Positions 54,062 to 62,265 of a DNA stretch of 64,000 bases are shown here, in pieces. The notes beneath the pieces were generated by a model, which was not told where the DNA came from, did not search any database, and saw only the letters and a program-made list of their open reading frames with translations. This DNA is from Humibacillus xanthopallidus (GTDB taxonomy: Bacteria; Actinomycetota; Actinomycetes; Actinomycetales; Dermatophilaceae): NCBI RefSeq assembly GCF_006717145.1, contig NZ_VFQF01000001.1, positions 558,001 through 622,000 of the forward strand. The letters are read 5' to 3'. Positions within the stretch are counted from its first letter, which is position 1. The number at the start of each line of letters is the position of its first letter. Both the position numbers and the translations under genes were made by a program.

Positions 54062-54961
54062 GTGTCGAACAGACTGGCCGGATGGGTCATCGCCTCCGCC
54101 CTCGTGCTGCTCAGCGGGTGCGGGGCGGCAGAGCCGTCGGCGCCTGTCGCACCTGTCACCTTCGCCAGTGTTACGCCTGCGACGGTGACCAAGCTGCTCG
54201 TGTTCGTCGTCGAGAACCACTCGCTGGACCAGATGCGTGCAACCATGCCCTACACGGCGGCGTTGGGCAAGGAGTTCGCTGTCGCGACGAACTACCGGGC
54301 GGTGGCCCACCCCTCGCTGCCGAACTACCTGGCGATGACGGGGGGCAGCACGTTCGGTGTGACTGACGACGGCCCGCCGTCCAGCCACACGACCGACCAG
54401 CCATCCGTCTTCGGTCAGGCGTTGTCGCTGGGGAGGACGGCGAAGGTATACGCCGAGGGAATGCCCGGCAACTGCGCCACGGAGAACTCCGGAGAGTACG
54501 CCGTGAAGCACAATCCATGGGCCTACTACCTGAACGAGCGCTCCTCCTGCGCCCAGTTCGACGTGCCGATCACCGAGCTGAGCAAGGATGTCACCGCCGC
54601 AAGGCTGCCCAACGCCGGCATGGTGATCCCCGATCTGTGCAACGACGCCCACAACTGCGATCTCTCGGTCGCCGACCGCTGGCTGCGGACCCAGATCGAG
54701 ATGGTCACGTCCGGTCCGGACTGGCGGGCCGGTCATCTCGCGATCGTGGTGACCGCCGACGAGGATGACCACCAGCAGGACAACCTCGTCCTGACTGCCG
54801 TGGCGCACCCGTCGATGCACGGAGCCATCGTCACCGCGCCGCTGACCCACTACTCGCTCGCGCGCCTCTACAGCGAGGTCCTCGCTGCACCGCCACTCGG
54901 TGAGGCGGCCACTGCCACATCGATGGCCACGGCCTTCGGACTGGATCTGTCAGGCCGCTGA
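54062..54961 (+). CDS. Phosphoesterase-family lipoprotein (acid phosphatase/phospholipase C-like)
   Basis: 299 residues. A signal peptide with lipobox LVLLSGC predicts lipid anchoring. The phosphoesterase domain has VVENHSLDQM (Asn/His metal or substrate contacts), HPSLPNYLAMTGGSTFGVTDDG, and late motifs VTADEDDHQQDN and HYSLARL. These are typical of AcpA/phospholipase C-like enzymes that release phosphate outside the cell. GGAGG lies 4 bases before the GTG at 54062, which fixes the start; the longer upstream frame is antisense to the YdeI-like gene. Confidence 0.85.
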   Translation: MSNRLAGWVIASALVLLSGCGAAEPSAPVAPVTFASVTPATVTKLLVFVVENHSLDQMRATMPYTAALGKEFAVATNYRAVAHPSLPNYLAMTGGSTFGVTDDGPPSSHTTDQPSVFGQALSLGRTAKVYAEGMPGNCATENSGEYAVKHNPWAYYLNERSSCAQFDVPITELSKDVTAARLPNAGMVIPDLCNDAHNCDLSVADRWLRTQIEMVTSGPDWRAGHLAIVVTADEDDHQQDNLVLTAVAHPSMHGAIVTAPLTHYSLARLYSEVLAAPPLGEAATATSMATAFGLDLSGR

Positions 54962-55040
54962 GGCGTCCGACCGCCGCTCCCGACATGTTCCGCACGAACA
55001 GATCCCTGTCGTGACGGAGCTGCCTCTGCCGCCGGGTGCG

Positions 55041-55985
55041 TCACCAGTGGACGACGACTTTGGTGCCGACCGGAGCCGTGTTGTAGAGCGTCTTGAGCAG
55101 GGTGAGGTTGCGGACGTTGACGCACCCGTGCGACGAGCCGTTGTAGCCGTTGAGGGCGAAGTCCGCTGAGTAGTGGATCGCCTGGCCACCGCTGAAGAAC
55201 ATCGAGTACGGCATGGCGGTGTGGTAGATGTTCGACACGACGTCGATCTTCTTGAAGGTGATGGCGAAGACACCCTCACGGGTCGGCTGGGCCTCGTTGC
55301 CGAAGCGGACGTCCATCGAGTACTGCGGTGTGCCGTCGATGACCCAGGTGAGCGAACGGGTCGACTTGCTGATGCAGATGACCCGCCCCGTCATGCAGCG
55401 TTGGTCGACGTCCCAGCTCGAGACACCGGGCTCCGCCGGTGTCGGGTCGATGTTCGCGAGCTCGTCACGAGTCGGAGGCCGGGTCATGGACAGGAGCCGG
55501 TCGTAGGTGCGCTGGTCGGCGATACCCGTCACCGGGAAGCCGCGCTTGGCCTGGAAGCCGCGGACAGCCTCGGTGGTGCGCGAGCCGTAGTAGTCGGTGA
55601 CGTCGCCGTGGAACCAGCCGATCTGCCTCAGTCGTGCCTGCATCGCCCGGACCTTCGCGCCGGAGTCGCCGGGTCGCAGGACGACGGTCTGAGTCGGTGC
55701 CTCAGGCTCCGTGGGCGTGCTCGTGGGCGTCGAAGGCGTTCTCGTCGGCGCGCTGGGCGTCGTCGGCGAGGTCGGCGAGGTCGGCGAGGTCGAGGGCACT
55801 GACGTCGTGGGGGCAGCGGTGGTCGGGGGTGGCACGGTCGACGAGGTCGTGGCCGGGGCACTGGTCTGGTTGCCACTCGGTTCCGAAGGTGCACAGCCGC
55901 CCGCCATCACGACTGCGAGTGCAACGAGGCCCGCGACGCTGCGACGCCGCCCGGAGCGAAACACGCCGTCCGCGTGAGCCCTCAT
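55041..55985 (-). CDS. L,D-transpeptidase with peptidoglycan-binding domain, lipoprotein-like
   Basis: 314 residues from the ATG at 55985 (GGAGGG 7 bases upstream). The N-terminal signal ends in VVMAGGCAPS, a loose lipobox. A Thr/Ser/Pro linker of about 60 residues, partly encoded by 9-bp repeats (GTCGGCGAG near 55765-55795), precedes a PG_binding_1 domain (residues about 105-165). The YkuD catalytic domain then follows with SSHGCVNVRN (Cys nucleophile). It should crosslink peptidoglycan or attach proteins via 3-3 bonds in the cell wall. Confidence 0.9.
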   Translation of the reverse strand: MRAHADGVFRSGRRRSVAGLVALAVVMAGGCAPSEPSGNQTSAPATTSSTVPPPTTAAPTTSVPSTSPTSPTSPTTPSAPTRTPSTPTSTPTEPEAPTQTVVLRPGDSGAKVRAMQARLRQIGWFHGDVTDYYGSRTTEAVRGFQAKRGFPVTGIADQRTYDRLLSMTRPPTRDELANIDPTPAEPGVSSWDVDQRCMTGRVICISKSTRSLTWVIDGTPQYSMDVRFGNEAQPTREGVFAITFKKIDVVSNIYHTAMPYSMFFSGGQAIHYSADFALNGYNGSSHGCVNVRNLTLLKTLYNTAPVGTKVVVHW

Positions 55986-56073
55986 CGTCGACCCTCCTGC
56001 CTCCGCTTCCATCGTGTGGCACGCAGCCACACGCATACAGGGGCGAAGGTCCCCGCCGGCCAGCCGAGCGGTC

Positions 56074-56781
56074 CTACTCCTTCTTCACCGCGGACGCGTC
56101 GGCGCAGAGAACTCCTTTGTTGCCGTCCTGGTCGGCCAGCACGGTGAGTGCGGGGGAGTCGCTGTCATCGACGACGGTCCCGCCTGCGGCGACGACCGCA
56201 GCGATGCGTTGCTCGACCACCTCGGAGGCCACGTACACCTCGATGTGGAACCGCTGACGCGGGGGCTCGTGCTCGTCGGCGTCACCGAACCACAGGTTGG
56301 GCACGCGCACCGTCCGGTCACGCACCTCGTCGCTGGGCGAGCCGCGTCCCTGCGACTGGGCGCTCCCGGTGAGCAGGGCAGCCCACACCGGGGCGATGGT
56401 CGACGAGCCCGCAGTGTCGAGGCCGAGCTCCATCTCGCTGACGGAGGCCGGGTCGGCCTCGAGGCCCTTCTCGGCGGCGATCTCGGTGACCCGGCGCGCG
56501 AGGTCGACGTCCTGCTGGGTCACCCACTCCACGACGTACTCGGTGCCGTCGTCGTCGCGGTAGATGGCGTCGTCGCTGACCAGCTCGAGGTCGACGTGCC
56601 CGTGACCCAGTGACACGCGCGGGTGGTGGCCGACCGCGTCACCCGCCTCGCCCACCGCGGCGAGGAACCGCACTGCCGTGCCGAAGTCGTCGACCAGATA
56701 GCGGGCGTGCAGCCCCTGGGCGAGCTTGCGCCAGTCGTTCAGTCCGGCCTCGGCGATCTGTGCGCCCCTGAGCATGTCCAT
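56074..56781 (-). CDS. Pterin-4a-carbinolamine dehydratase-like domain fused to a VOC domain
   Basis: 235 residues. The first 110 resemble PCD/DCoH (LNDWRKLAQGLHARYLVDDF, VGHHPRVSLGHGHVDLELVSDD, then VTQQDVDLARRVTEIA), including the HHP motif of the dehydratase. The second half is a glyoxalase-like VOC domain (VPNLWFGDADEHEPPRQRFHIEVYVASE, ALTVLADQDGNKGVL). This two-domain architecture recurs in actinobacteria. Pterin dehydration is possible for the N-terminus, but no aromatic amino acid hydroxylase gene is near. The ATG at 56781 is preceded by no strong ribosome site. Confidence 0.8.
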   Translation of the reverse strand: MDMLRGAQIAEAGLNDWRKLAQGLHARYLVDDFGTAVRFLAAVGEAGDAVGHHPRVSLGHGHVDLELVSDDAIYRDDDGTEYVVEWVTQQDVDLARRVTEIAAEKGLEADPASVSEMELGLDTAGSSTIAPVWAALLTGSAQSQGRGSPSDEVRDRTVRVPNLWFGDADEHEPPRQRFHIEVYVASEVVEQRIAAVVAAGGTVVDDSDSPALTVLADQDGNKGVLCADASAVKKE

Positions 56782-56898
56782 GCTCGGCGACCCTAGCCCT
56801 GTTGGAGCCTCGGAAACGTGATCTCAGGGCGCGGACCTCGGTGGAGCCAGCGCTGGTTCGAGCCCTGTCGACCCGGTCACGTCGGTCGCGACTGGGTC

Positions 56899-57489
56899 TC
56901 ACGCCGGCTCGACCAGCTTCACCATGACGCAGTTCTTCAGCCCCTTGGGCCGGTCGTAGGTGAAGCCGAGCCGCTCGTAGAGCCGGCGCGTGCCGTTGTA
57001 GAGGAACGACGACGACATCTTCTTGGTCTGGTCGGTCAGGTCGTGCGGGTAGCTCTCCACCAGCCCGCCGCCGGCCTGCGCGATGAGGTCGAGTGCGCCG
57101 GTGATCGCCAGCTCGGTCACGCCGTGCCGCCGGTGGCGCTTGTCGACGAAGACGCACGTGATCCGGTAGTCGGGGTCCGCGGTCTTGGTGGCGTCGTACT
57201 CCTTGCGGTGGTGCACGCTGGGCAGCTCCACGGGAGTGCCGAACTCGGCCCACGCGATGGCCTCGTCACCGTCCATCACCAGCGCGGCATGCGCCTCGCC
57301 CTTCTCGACGTAGGCCTTCTTCAGCGCTCGGTTGGCCTCGGGTCCCTGGCCGCGCTCGGGCCCGGCCGGGTGGAACCAGATGCACCAGCAGCCACCGAAG
57401 ATGCCGTTGTGCCGCTGCACCAGCGCATCGAAGGCGGGCCAGGTCTCCGAGCTGAGCGGCGCGATGGTGTAGTGCGACTCGGTGGCCAT
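56899..57489 (-). CDS. GNAT-family N-acetyltransferase
   Basis: 196 residues. The central acetyl-CoA-binding core is DYRITCVFVDKRHRRHGVTELAITGALDLI, with the R-x-x-H-G variant of the GNAT loop. A C-terminal YNGTRRLYERLGFTYDRP follows, the usual GNAT end. The N-terminus contains FGGCWCIWFHPAG, giving a Cys pair of unknown use. The acceptor substrate is unknown. The ATG at 57489 gives a standard length; a longer frame extends upstream without homology. It is divergent from the SAHH-like gene. Confidence 0.85.
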   Translation of the reverse strand: MATESHYTIAPLSSETWPAFDALVQRHNGIFGGCWCIWFHPAGPERGQGPEANRALKKAYVEKGEAHAALVMDGDEAIAWAEFGTPVELPSVHHRKEYDATKTADPDYRITCVFVDKRHRRHGVTELAITGALDLIAQAGGGLVESYPHDLTDQTKKMSSSFLYNGTRRLYERLGFTYDRPKGLKNCVMVKLVEPA

Positions 57490-57549
57490 GTCGCACCATA
57501 TCGCCGTCAGTCGCCGTGGCCGGTGCCCGTCAACTGGTGTACTTGTCGG

Positions 57550-58674
57550 ATGGACGCCGCCGAGCTCGAGTGGATCGGGTGGACGACACCGATCACCACC
57601 TCGCTGGGTGCAGCGGTGGCGGCCTCGGACTTCGGCGGTGCCACCGTGGCCTGCCGACAGCACATCCTGGCTGACACGATCCCGATCTTCACGCCGTTCG
57701 TCGAGGCAGGTGCCCGGGTGCGGCTGGCGCCGTGCAACCCCGACAGCACCGATGACCGGACCGTCGCCCACCTGCGGTCGATCGGCGTCGAGGTGCAGGC
57801 CCGATCAGGGATGAGCGTCGGCGAGATGGAGGAGTCGCTCGCGTGGCTCGTCAGCGAACCGTCAGATGCCTTGTGCGACATGGGCGGTGACCTGATCGCC
57901 GCAGCCGCTGCCGCCGGCCACCGGCCCACAGGGGCACTCGAGGCGACGACCACCGGGCTGCATCGGCTCGACGGGCTGGAGCTCCCGTTCCCCGTGCTCG
58001 ACTGGAACGGCATCGCGCTCAAGAACCTGATCCACAACCGTCACCACGTCGGTGTCGAGACGTGGCCCGCCTTCACCTCCATCACCGGTCTGGCACTCTA
58101 CGGCCGCGAGGTCGTCGTGGTCGGGTTCGGACCGGTGGGTCAGGGCGTCGCCGCTCGCGCCCGCGATCTCGGAGCCGTCGTGACCGTCGTGGATCTCGAT
58201 CCGGTCCGCCTCGTCCAGGCGCGGCACGACGGATGTCGTGTGGCCGAGATGTCCACGGCGCTGCGCACGGCAAGCGTGGTCGTCACAGCCACGGGTTTCG
58301 ACGGCGTGCTGGGGGAGCAGCAGCTGTCGCAGGTCGCCGAGGGTGCGATCCTCGTCAACGTCGGCCACAGTGACCGTGAGATCGACGTCGACTGGCTCGA
58401 CCGTCATCCGATCACCCCGATCCGACGGCATCTCGATCGTTACGAGATCGACGGTGGCCCGGTCTACCTGCTCAACCGCGGCAGCCTGGTCAACCTCGCG
58501 ACCGGTCTCGGGATCGCTGCTCCCCAGCTGTTCGACCCGTTCGCGGCCGTCATGCTGCTCGGGCTCGATGCCATCCTCAGCGGGCAGGCGGACAACCTGC
58601 CGAACGGCCTGCAGCCCTACCCGCAACATCTGGAGGCGCGCATCGCGCGAGCCCTCGCCAGCGGCACCACGTGA
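57550..58674 (+). CDS. S-adenosylhomocysteine-hydrolase-like protein, short form
   Basis: 374 residues, compared with about 430-490 for true SAHH. Family blocks appear in order: CNPDSTDDRTVAHL, LCDMGGDLIAAAAA, LEATTTGLHRL, the NAD-binding VVVVGFGPVGQGVAARARDLGA, then VTATGFDGVLGEQQL and NVGHSDREIDVDWL. The conserved NDS..K segment reads WNGIALKNLIHNRHHVG, and the usual N-terminal adenosine-binding residues are changed. It may act on a different nucleoside-thioether or be a non-canonical dehydrogenase. The ATG at 57550 has no strong ribosome site. No methionine-cycle gene is next to it. Confidence 0.75.
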   Translation: MDAAELEWIGWTTPITTSLGAAVAASDFGGATVACRQHILADTIPIFTPFVEAGARVRLAPCNPDSTDDRTVAHLRSIGVEVQARSGMSVGEMEESLAWLVSEPSDALCDMGGDLIAAAAAAGHRPTGALEATTTGLHRLDGLELPFPVLDWNGIALKNLIHNRHHVGVETWPAFTSITGLALYGREVVVVGFGPVGQGVAARARDLGAVVTVVDLDPVRLVQARHDGCRVAEMSTALRTASVVVTATGFDGVLGEQQLSQVAEGAILVNVGHSDREIDVDWLDRHPITPIRRHLDRYEIDGGPVYLLNRGSLVNLATGLGIAAPQLFDPFAAVMLLGLDAILSGQADNLPNGLQPYPQHLEARIARALASGTT

Positions 58675-58724
58675 CCACGTCGCTGGAGTTCTCGAGGGAC
58701 CGTTCGGGGCCTCTCGATCTCGCG

Positions 58725-58753
58725 TGGACAGAACATCACCCTCTGGCTAGTTT
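58725..58753 (+). promoter_or_regulatory. Sigma-70-type promoter of the permease operon
   Basis: TGGACA (58725-58730) and TAGTTT (58748-58753) are separated by 17 bases, close to the TTGACA/TATAAT consensus. Transcription would begin near 58760, giving a 5' leader of about 105 bases that holds a hairpin (GGGGGC-GCGCT-GCCCCC, 58770-58786) and a small open frame. Confidence 0.6.
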
Positions 58754-58811
58754 GGGCTGATCGTCGTGCGGGGGCGCGCTGCCCCCTCGGACCGATCGAG
58801 AGGGTTTCGCC

Positions 58812-58865
58812 ATGCCTCGTTGCCTGCACCTGAACCTGCTTGCCAGCCCGTCTCGGAGGGCCTGA
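58812..58865 (+). CDS. 17-residue leader peptide upstream of the permease
   Basis: ATG at 58812, preceded by GAGAGGG at 7 bases, encodes MPRCLHLNLLASPSRRA and stops at 58863-58865, one base before the permease GTG. The permease ribosome site (GGAGGG) lies within the last codons. The layout fits a translated leader that controls or couples permease expression. The sequence resembles the short R/H/L-rich leader peptides found before transport and sulphur genes in actinobacteria. Too short for domain evidence. Confidence 0.55.
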   Translation: MPRCLHLNLLASPSRRA

Positions 58866-58866
58866 C

Positions 58867-60684
58867 GTGTCCGGCGGCGGCCCGGAGCTGAAGAAGGCCC
58901 TCAGCCAGCGTCAGCTGACGATGATCGCCATGGGCGGCGTCATCGGGGCGGGCCTGTTCGTCGGGTCCGGCACGGTCATCAAGGCCACCGGCCCGGCAGC
59001 CTTCCTCACCTACGCCCTGTGCGGCGTCCTCATCATCATGGTGATGCGGATGCTCGCCGAGATGGCGGTGGCGAACCCCTCGACCGGCTCCTTCGCCGAC
59101 TACTCGCGCAAGGCGCTCGGGGACTGGGCAGGCTTCTCCGTCGGCTGGCTCTACTGGTACTTCTGGGTCATCGTCGTCGGCTTCGAAGCCGTCGCGGGGG
59201 CCAAGGTCATCAACTTCTGGTTCCCCGGCGTGCCGACATGGGTGCTCAGCCTCGTCCTCATGCTCCTCATGACGGGCACCAACCTCATCTCGGTCTCCTC
59301 GTTCGGTGAGTTCGAGTTCTGGTTCGCCGGCATCAAGGTGGCGGCGATCATCGTCTTCCTCGTCTGCGGAGGACTCTTCGTCTTCGGCATCTGGCCCAAC
59401 GCCGACCTCGACTTCAGCAACCTCACCGCCCACGGTGGCTTCTTCCCCAACGGCGGCATCGCGGTGACAGCAGGGGTCGTCACGGTGATCTTCTCGATGG
59501 TCGGGGCCGAGATCGCGACCATCGCGGCCGCCGAGTCCAACGACCCCGAGCGGGCCGTCTCCAAGGCCGCCAACTCGGTCATCACGCGCATCGCGATCTT
59601 CTTCGTCGGCTCGATCTTCCTGCTCACGGTCATCCTGCCGTGGAACTCCTCCACGCTGGAGGCGTCACCGTACGTCGCCGCCTTCGAGCAGATGGGCATC
59701 CCCTATGCCGCTGACGTCATGAACGCGGTCGTGCTCACCGCGGTCCTGTCGTGCCTCAACTCCGGCCTCTACACGGCGTCGCGGATGCTGTTCGTGCTGT
59801 CCGCGCGCCGTGAGGCTCCCGCCTCGATGGTGTCGGTCAACTCCCGCGGCGTGCCCGTCGTCGCGATCCTCGCCTCGTCGGTCGTCGGCTTCCTCGCGGT
59901 CATCATGGCGGCCGTCTCGCCCGACACCGTCTTCTCGTTCCTGCTCAACTCCTCCGGCGCGGTCATCCTCTTCGTCTACCTGCTCATCGCCATCTCGCAG
60001 ATCATCCTGCGGTACCGCACCGACGCGTCGACGCTCAAGGTGAAGATGTGGCTCTTCCCGGTGCTCTCGATCGTCACGGCTCTGGGCATCGTGCTCGTGC
60101 TGGTCCAGATGGGCCTCACCGAGGACGTGCGCATCCAGCTCGTCCTCAGCCTGCTGTCCTTCGGGGTGGTGCTCGTCCTGTTCTTCATCAACAAGGCCCG
60201 CATCGCCCGGCTCCCGGAGCGGGTCGCGCCGCAGCACACGGGCGATGCCCGGCGTGTGCTCGTGCTCGCCAACCAGACCCTGGAGTCCGACGAGCTCATC
60301 GCCGAGCTCCAGCGCATCGACGCCCAGGGCGCCGCCACCTACTACGTATGCGTGCCGGCCAGTCCCGTCGAGACGGGCACCGCCGCGACCCATGGCGCCG
60401 TCTCCGTCAGGGACGCGACGACCGAGGCTGCGCAGCGACGGCTGGACCGGACGCTCGAGTCCCTCACGGCTCACCATCTCGAGGCGACCGGCGGTGTCGG
60501 AGACCAGCGACCGCTGCGGGCTCTGCGGGCGGCGGTGACGGAGTTCGACCCCGACCAGATCGTCATCGTGACGCTCCCTGCCGCCGACTCGATCTGGCAG
60601 CGCTTCGAGGTCGTCGACCGCGCAGCCGAGCTCGGCCTGCCGGTCACGCACGTCGAGGCCGCCTCCCTCGTGCCCGCGGTGTGA
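58867..60684 (+). CDS. APC-family amino acid permease with C-terminal USP-like domain
   Basis: 605 residues. Residues 15-440 form about twelve membrane helices with the APC signature GGVIGAGLFVGSG in helix 1 and FSMVGAEIATIAAAES in helix 6; the pattern is near GABA/lysine-type permeases (AAT family). The last 150 residues (RRVLVLANQTLESDELIAELQ onward) are soluble and resemble a nucleotide-binding or USP-like domain that could regulate transport. The GTG at 58867 has GGAGGG 6 bases upstream. The stop is directly followed by the USP gene, so they form an operon. Confidence 0.9.
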   Translation: MSGGGPELKKALSQRQLTMIAMGGVIGAGLFVGSGTVIKATGPAAFLTYALCGVLIIMVMRMLAEMAVANPSTGSFADYSRKALGDWAGFSVGWLYWYFWVIVVGFEAVAGAKVINFWFPGVPTWVLSLVLMLLMTGTNLISVSSFGEFEFWFAGIKVAAIIVFLVCGGLFVFGIWPNADLDFSNLTAHGGFFPNGGIAVTAGVVTVIFSMVGAEIATIAAAESNDPERAVSKAANSVITRIAIFFVGSIFLLTVILPWNSSTLEASPYVAAFEQMGIPYAADVMNAVVLTAVLSCLNSGLYTASRMLFVLSARREAPASMVSVNSRGVPVVAILASSVVGFLAVIMAAVSPDTVFSFLLNSSGAVILFVYLLIAISQIILRYRTDASTLKVKMWLFPVLSIVTALGIVLVLVQMGLTEDVRIQLVLSLLSFGVVLVLFFINKARIARLPERVAPQHTGDARRVLVLANQTLESDELIAELQRIDAQGAATYYVCVPASPVETGTAATHGAVSVRDATTEAAQRRLDRTLESLTAHHLEATGGVGDQRPLRALRAAVTEFDPDQIVIVTLPAADSIWQRFEVVDRAAELGLPVTHVEAASLVPAV

Positions 60685-60687
60685 GTG

Positions 60688-61587
60688 ATGACGATCGTCG
60701 TCGCCTACACGGCCCAGGACAGCGGTAGGTCCGCCCTCGAGCTGGCGAGCGTCCTGTCGCGCTCGACCGGCGAACCGCTCCTCGTCGCAGTCGTCGTCAC
60801 GACGCCCCACGCGGCAGGGGCCCCGGAGTTCGTCGACGGCAACTACCTCGGCCCGATGACCGACTGGGGGAGCTCCGTGCTCGACCAGGCCCGGGCCAAC
60901 CTGCCGGGGGACATCGCTGCGACCTTCGTGGTGCGCCAGGCGTCGTCCATCCCCCGAGGGCTGCTCGAGCTCGCGGAGGAGAGCGGGGCCTCGGCCGTCG
61001 TCCTCGGCTCGTCGAGCAAGGGGTCGCTCGGCCGGATCTCCCTCGGCAGCGTCACGGACCGGCTCGTCCACTCGGCCCCGCTGCCCGTGGTCCTCGCTCC
61101 GCTCGGCTACCGCGCCGGGCCGGCCTCGCGCATCCGCCGGGTCAGCATCGGCTACGGAGGGTCGAAGGACCTCGCCCACACCGCCGAGGCCGGGGCGGGG
61201 CTCGCCGAGACGGTCGGCGCGAGCCTTCGGGTCGTGTCCTTCGCCGTCCGGCCGCCCAAGAGGCTCTACGGAGGCGTCGAGGAGTCCGCCGACGAGCTGG
61301 TCGTCGACCGCTGGGTGGTCCGCATGAAGGAGGAGCTCGTCACACAGCTGACGGCAGCGGACGCCGGCCGGCTCGGTGACCGGCTCGCGCGGTCGCTCGT
61401 CGTGGCTGAAGGGGCGACGTGGAGCCAGGCGGTCTGGGGCGTCGACTGGAACGACGGTGACCTCCTCGTCGTCGGTCCCAGCTCGTCAGCTCCCGCCGCG
61501 CGCCTGTTCCTCGGCTCCCGGGCCTCCAAGATCGTCCGGTCGGCGCCGGTTCCCGTCTATCTGGTCCCTTCCTCCAGGTCCCACTGA
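60688..61587 (+). CDS. Tandem universal stress protein
   Basis: About 299 residues with two USP domains (1-145 and 150-295). The first has the ATP-binding motif GSSSKGSLGRISLGSVTDRLVHSAPLPVVL. The second is degenerate at the glycine-rich loop (VGPSSSAPAARLFLGSRASKIVRSAPVPVYLV). USPs bind ATP and modulate other proteins. The start ATG at 60688 (or GTG at 60685) is 3 bases or less after the permease stop. Together with the USP-like tail of the permease this suggests control of the transporter. Confidence 0.85.
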   Translation: MTIVVAYTAQDSGRSALELASVLSRSTGEPLLVAVVVTTPHAAGAPEFVDGNYLGPMTDWGSSVLDQARANLPGDIAATFVVRQASSIPRGLLELAEESGASAVVLGSSSKGSLGRISLGSVTDRLVHSAPLPVVLAPLGYRAGPASRIRRVSIGYGGSKDLAHTAEAGAGLAETVGASLRVVSFAVRPPKRLYGGVEESADELVVDRWVVRMKEELVTQLTAADAGRLGDRLARSLVVAEGATWSQAVWGVDWNDGDLLVVGPSSSAPAARLFLGSRASKIVRSAPVPVYLVPSSRSH

Positions 61588-61679
61588 TCCCCACCGGGTC
61601 CTCCGGAGCCAAGCCACGTTCTGCTGAGATCCGTTGCAGCACAGTGGGCTCCGCCGACGCGTCCTCCGCGGGGCACGCG

Positions 61680-61717
61680 GACCGGGCCCGACGGCATACG
61701 CCATCGGAGCCCGGGTC
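61680..61717. terminator. Hairpin between convergent USP and hypothetical genes, GGCATAC at its tip
   Basis: GACCGGGC (61680-61687) pairs with GCCCGGGTC (61709-61717) with one bulge. Inside it CCGA/TCGG and GG/CC close the loop CATACG. It lies about 95 bases after the USP stop and 26 bases past the stop of the convergent gene, so it can serve both. Confidence 0.6.
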
Positions 61718-61742
61718 AGCGCGGCGCCGCGACCGAGGCGGC

Positions 61743-62069
61743 TCAGGGCTGAGCGGGCGGCAGGAGCGGGACGAGGGCGTCGAACATCCGGTCCCGCGCC
61801 GCTCCGTCGGGTCCGCCGAACGTCAGTCCGAACTGCAGGTCGGACGACAGGGTCACCTGCACGACCCCCGGCGCGACCTCACGGACGATCGCCGTGACCT
61901 TCTCGCCCGTGGCGAGCACCAGTCTGCCCGCCGTGAAGACGTAGATCCCGGTCGCGTGGTCCGCCGAGAGGTGCTGCATCCCCGTGCGCCGCGCGGCCTC
62001 CTCGAGCGCGGCGACCGCCTGCGCCGGGCTTGCCGCGAAGGCCGCCGACCGGTCGTCAGTCGTGTTCAT
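61743..62069 (-). CDS. Small hypothetical protein
   Basis: 108 residues, no signal or membrane segment. An N-terminal Ala-rich helix (AAFAASPAQAVAALEEAARR) is followed by beta strands (IYVFTAGRLVLATGEKVTAIVREVAPGVVQVTLSS). It resembles small proteins with a lipid- or ligand-binding beta sheet, but I cannot name a family. GAGGAA lies 8 bases before the ATG at 62069. Confidence 0.65.
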   Translation of the reverse strand: MNTTDDRSAAFAASPAQAVAALEEAARRTGMQHLSADHATGIYVFTAGRLVLATGEKVTAIVREVAPGVVQVTLSSDLQFGLTFGGPDGAARDRMFDALVPLLPPAQP

Positions 62070-62265
62070 CCGACCACTTCCTCGGGCTCCGGGGAGCGTC
62101 TACGAGCTCACTGCTGGACACCTCGAGACTAGCGAGCGGTCCTGGCCCGCGGAGCACTTCCGCGTGGGCGCAGACGCAAACCGGGCGGCATGCCCCGTCG
62201 CCACTGCTCCTTCGAGGGGCCGTATGCCGTGTGGCCGGGTGTGCCGTCGGGCTCGCCTCGCGAGG

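Noticed and set aside
62218-62236. GGCC-GTATGCCGTGT-GGCC as another motif-bearing terminator
   Set aside because: The stem has only four pairs, too weak to call.
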